Source of the DNA: Eurosta solidaginis
Taxonomy: Eukaryota > Arthropoda > Insecta > Diptera > Tephritidae
DNA length: 64,000 nucleotides
Reading direction: 5' to 3'
Assembly: GCF_040869045.1 (NCBI RefSeq)
Contig: NC_090322.1
Location: 79,631,675-79,695,674, forward strand
Shown here: in pieces, positions 62,240 to 64,000 of the stretch
Layout of the letters: every line of letters starts with the position of its first letter
Position numbering within the stretch: the first letter of the stretch is position 1
Notes under the pieces: generated by a model
Database searches by the model: none
Told to the model about the DNA's origin: nothing
Seen by the model: only the letters and a program-made list of their open reading frames with translations
Program-made: the position numbers and the translations under genes

Positions 62240-62530
62240 CTCTGAATAATTTGTAGTCTAATATTATTTGGGATGTTGACATTGCTCGGGTTTATAATCA
62301 TATTCAGTTGTATGCGTAAAATTGCTTGCAAATAATTGATTCATTCACTGTTTTGACCAATGAAATGTCACTAAAACTTAACCTTTCTTGTCTTCTCTTC
62401 TCTTGTCTTGCCTTGTCTTGACTTGTCTTGTCTTCACTTTCGCCTGCTGCGCTTTTGTTCAACAAATACCAAAACATTTTATTTTTAAATTCGTATGATA
62501 AAAAAACATGAAAATTTTTAATAAAAAATT
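62240..62530 (-). repeat. Gypsy-1 LTR or leader fragment
   Basis: Aligns with 26030-26400 and 32270-32640 (TCTAATATTATTTGGG, GCGTAAAATTGCTTGCAAAT, ATTTTTAATAAAAAAT), with an expanded TCTTGTCTTG polypyrimidine block. About 10% diverged. No coding sequence accompanies it. The GAAAATTTTTAATAAAAA end is repeated at 62510, 62550 and 62605, so small rearrangements occurred. Confidence 0.7.
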
Positions 62531-62631
62531 CCGCGATTTTTATTAAAAATTTTCCCCTGCGGCGCTTTTCTTCAACACATACAAAAACATATGATAAAAA
62601 ACATGACAATTTTTAATAAAAATCATCTTCG

Positions 62632-62800
62632 CTATGTCTGCTGTCATGGCGTACCAATGCATACGAAAACGCAGTAGGATGCAAAATAATTCCGGCTGTA
62701 ATTGGGGACCAACTAATAAGGCATCATCAATGAAAACCCTGATGAAGATTTCATCGAAGCATCGAAGCATTGAACACAACTCTCAACTTTTTTGCTTCGC
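62632..62800 (-). pseudogene. BEL/Pao reverse transcriptase start
   Basis: Minus strand: KLRVVFNAS in one frame, then after frame changes DALLVGPQLQPELFCILLRFR and YAMTADIAKM. The KLRVVFDAS ... LNDxLxxGPxLQPxLxxILLRxR ... ADIEKM block is characteristic of BEL/Pao RT. It is cut at about 62632 by the Gypsy-1-like AT-rich fragment. A CTTCGATGCTTCGATG repeat marks the frameshift. Confidence 0.82.
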
Positions 62801-63955
62801 TAGTCTCCCATTCCCAACAACTCATGCATGAAATCTAGATAGCTCTGACGTAAAGTTTCGATGGCACACAAACGTTTCTCAAGCCTATAAAAGCTGCGCA
62901 CGGCGGCGGTACGCGTTTCTCCTATTGGTAGCTGCACAACAAAACGCCCGTCTGAGGCCCGTTGATGAGTGGAGTCGAAGAGGTCTTCGCACAATTGCTC
63001 TGCTTTTGTAGGATGCTTCCGTTGCGGCACCTGGTCGAGCTCCCAAACCTTTCTCAAAACTTGTGTAGGTTCTGCGTTGCAATATAAATTTGAAATCTCT
63101 TGGTGTGCGCTCTCGTTTTTTGTCCTTGACTCCCTGGTTCGCCCAAAGACCACCCAACCCAATGTGGTTCGCTGAGCTAGGGGAGTACCCGCAGGACCCT
63201 TGCGTAGCTCAGTTGTTAGAAAATGATCCATCTCATCCATACCAATGAGGATGTCGATCGGAGCTGGTGTCTCAAAATGGGGGTCTGCTAATATGAGCCC
63301 TTTAATGTGTTGCCAATCGGCGACCCTTACCTTAGTGGCCGAAAGATTACACGAGTCCCACGTAGTTCGGATGATGCGAAAGTAAGCAATATTTCACCTT
63401 TGGTTTACCACCTGGGGTAGACCCTATGCCAGTTGTTAAGATGGATGACGCTTTCCTGGGGATACCCAATCGCTGTAAGCATTGCTCCGTGACGAACGAT
63501 GCATGGGATCCATTGTCAAAAAGTACGCGCATGGGAAGCCAGCTACCAGCACCGTCTTGTACGCGGACCATCGCTGTGGCTAATAGTACGGGGGAGTCAG
63601 TGTCAGCGAAATTTGCCGTCGTTCTCAGTGATGAGGTTGCATGGACGGTATAGTCGACTTTACGATGTGCCATTGATTGATGGCTCAATGCAAGTTCATT
63701 ATTTTGATGCTCGTTCGTTGCACGTAGCAGTGCTGCAAGGGAGCTAACGCTTTGGCGTTGTTGTTCATGAGTAGGATTTAGTGCCTTGGGTGCCAGATAG
63801 ACTTGCTTGTCTTTGAACATCTGGTTGGATGCGGTACCGGCGGACGAAGTATGGCCGTGTGATGATGTATCAGCTGCCGGCGCAGTTGAGGCGTAAGATC
63901 CGCTCAAGTTGTTGTCGGAGGCCGATTTTTTATGAAAAGATTGCGGCGCAAATGT
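62800..63955 (-). pseudogene. BEL/Pao gag end, protease and RT N-terminal extension
   Basis: The frame 63907-63347 has VLLATAMVRVQDGAGSWLPM and RVLFDNGSHASFVTEQCLQRLGI, a peptidase A17 (BEL/Pao aspartic protease) active region with DNGSHAS. It stops after a frame change at 63400. The frame 63240-62800 reads MDEMDHFLTTELRKGPAGTP, AQRTTLGWVVFG, LRKVWELDQVPQRKHPT, SDGRFVVQLPI and SFYRLEKRL ... YLDFMHELLGMG, the conserved region between protease and RT. The tail then joins the RT fragment with a deletion of some 30 codons. The 5' end of the polyprotein is beyond the right edge or lost at about 63955. Confidence 0.88.
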
Positions 63956-64000
63956 ACAACAAATAAAAATACCCCTTTTTTTAAATTCTTATCATAATGT

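Overview
This 64 kb window reads as eukaryotic, insect, repeat-rich heterochromatin-like DNA. The sequence is AT-rich, carries GT-AG introns, and is packed with nested transposable elements. These include non-LTR retrotransposons of R1, Jockey/CR1 and RNase H-bearing types, Gypsy/Mdg1 and BEL/Pao LTR elements, a tRNA-derived SINE, and PIF/Harbinger-, hAT- and mariner-like DNA elements. I infer a dipteran, perhaps an acalyptrate fly such as a tephritid, from the style of the elements; no intact host gene is present to confirm this. Nearly every coding region is a transposon ORF or a broken gene fragment.

Layout from left to right. 1-2371 is the 5' part of a LINE on the minus strand. 2785-4100 holds simple repeats and a duplicated Harbinger transposase C-terminus. 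4104-6750 is a plus-strand LINE (LINE-B) cut by a 970 bp TIR element. LINE-B is cut again at 6754, and its reading resumes exactly at 23671. The 16.9 kb between is flanked by Harbinger-like terminal inverted repeats (TGCCCCTATT...). It contains part of a Harbinger transposase, broken host gene fragments (a succinyl-CoA ligase alpha pseudogene that keeps an intron, a low-complexity protein, a C2H2 zinc-finger gene), several LINE fragments, and a separate 6.3 kb element at 11936-18265.

The 11936-18265 element is the most unusual object here. It has 5'-CCCAGA termini, a 6 bp target duplication (TGCACA), and a 262 bp higher-order repeat array near one end. It carries two head-to-tail genes: a seven-exon SAM-domain protein and a C2H2 zinc-finger protein. 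Neither looks like a known transposase to me.

22489-47297 is a direct tandem duplication of a 5.6 kb block (copy A 22489-28125, copy B from 28126). After the duplication, copy B received a 13.3 kb Mdg1/412-like LTR retrotransposon (33505-46806, minus strand, 4 bp GAAC duplication). Copy A preserves the empty site. That element was hit in turn by a SINE (37423-37786) and by a very young Gypsy element (39187-43898) whose two 242 bp LTRs look identical. Gypsy-3 (46840-53653, plus) follows, decayed and itself holding a LINE tail and a second SINE.

The right end holds a decayed CR1/Jockey-like LINE (53780-56945, minus), LINE-D (56950-58945, plus), a LINE tail with hairpin repeats (to 59700), a 722 bp hAT-type element with a perfect 8 bp duplication (61504-62225), and a deleted BEL/Pao polyprotein (62632-63955, minus). 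The nesting gives a relative insertion history: LINE-B, then the composite Harbinger insertion, then the tandem duplication, then Mdg1-like, then SINE and Gypsy-2.
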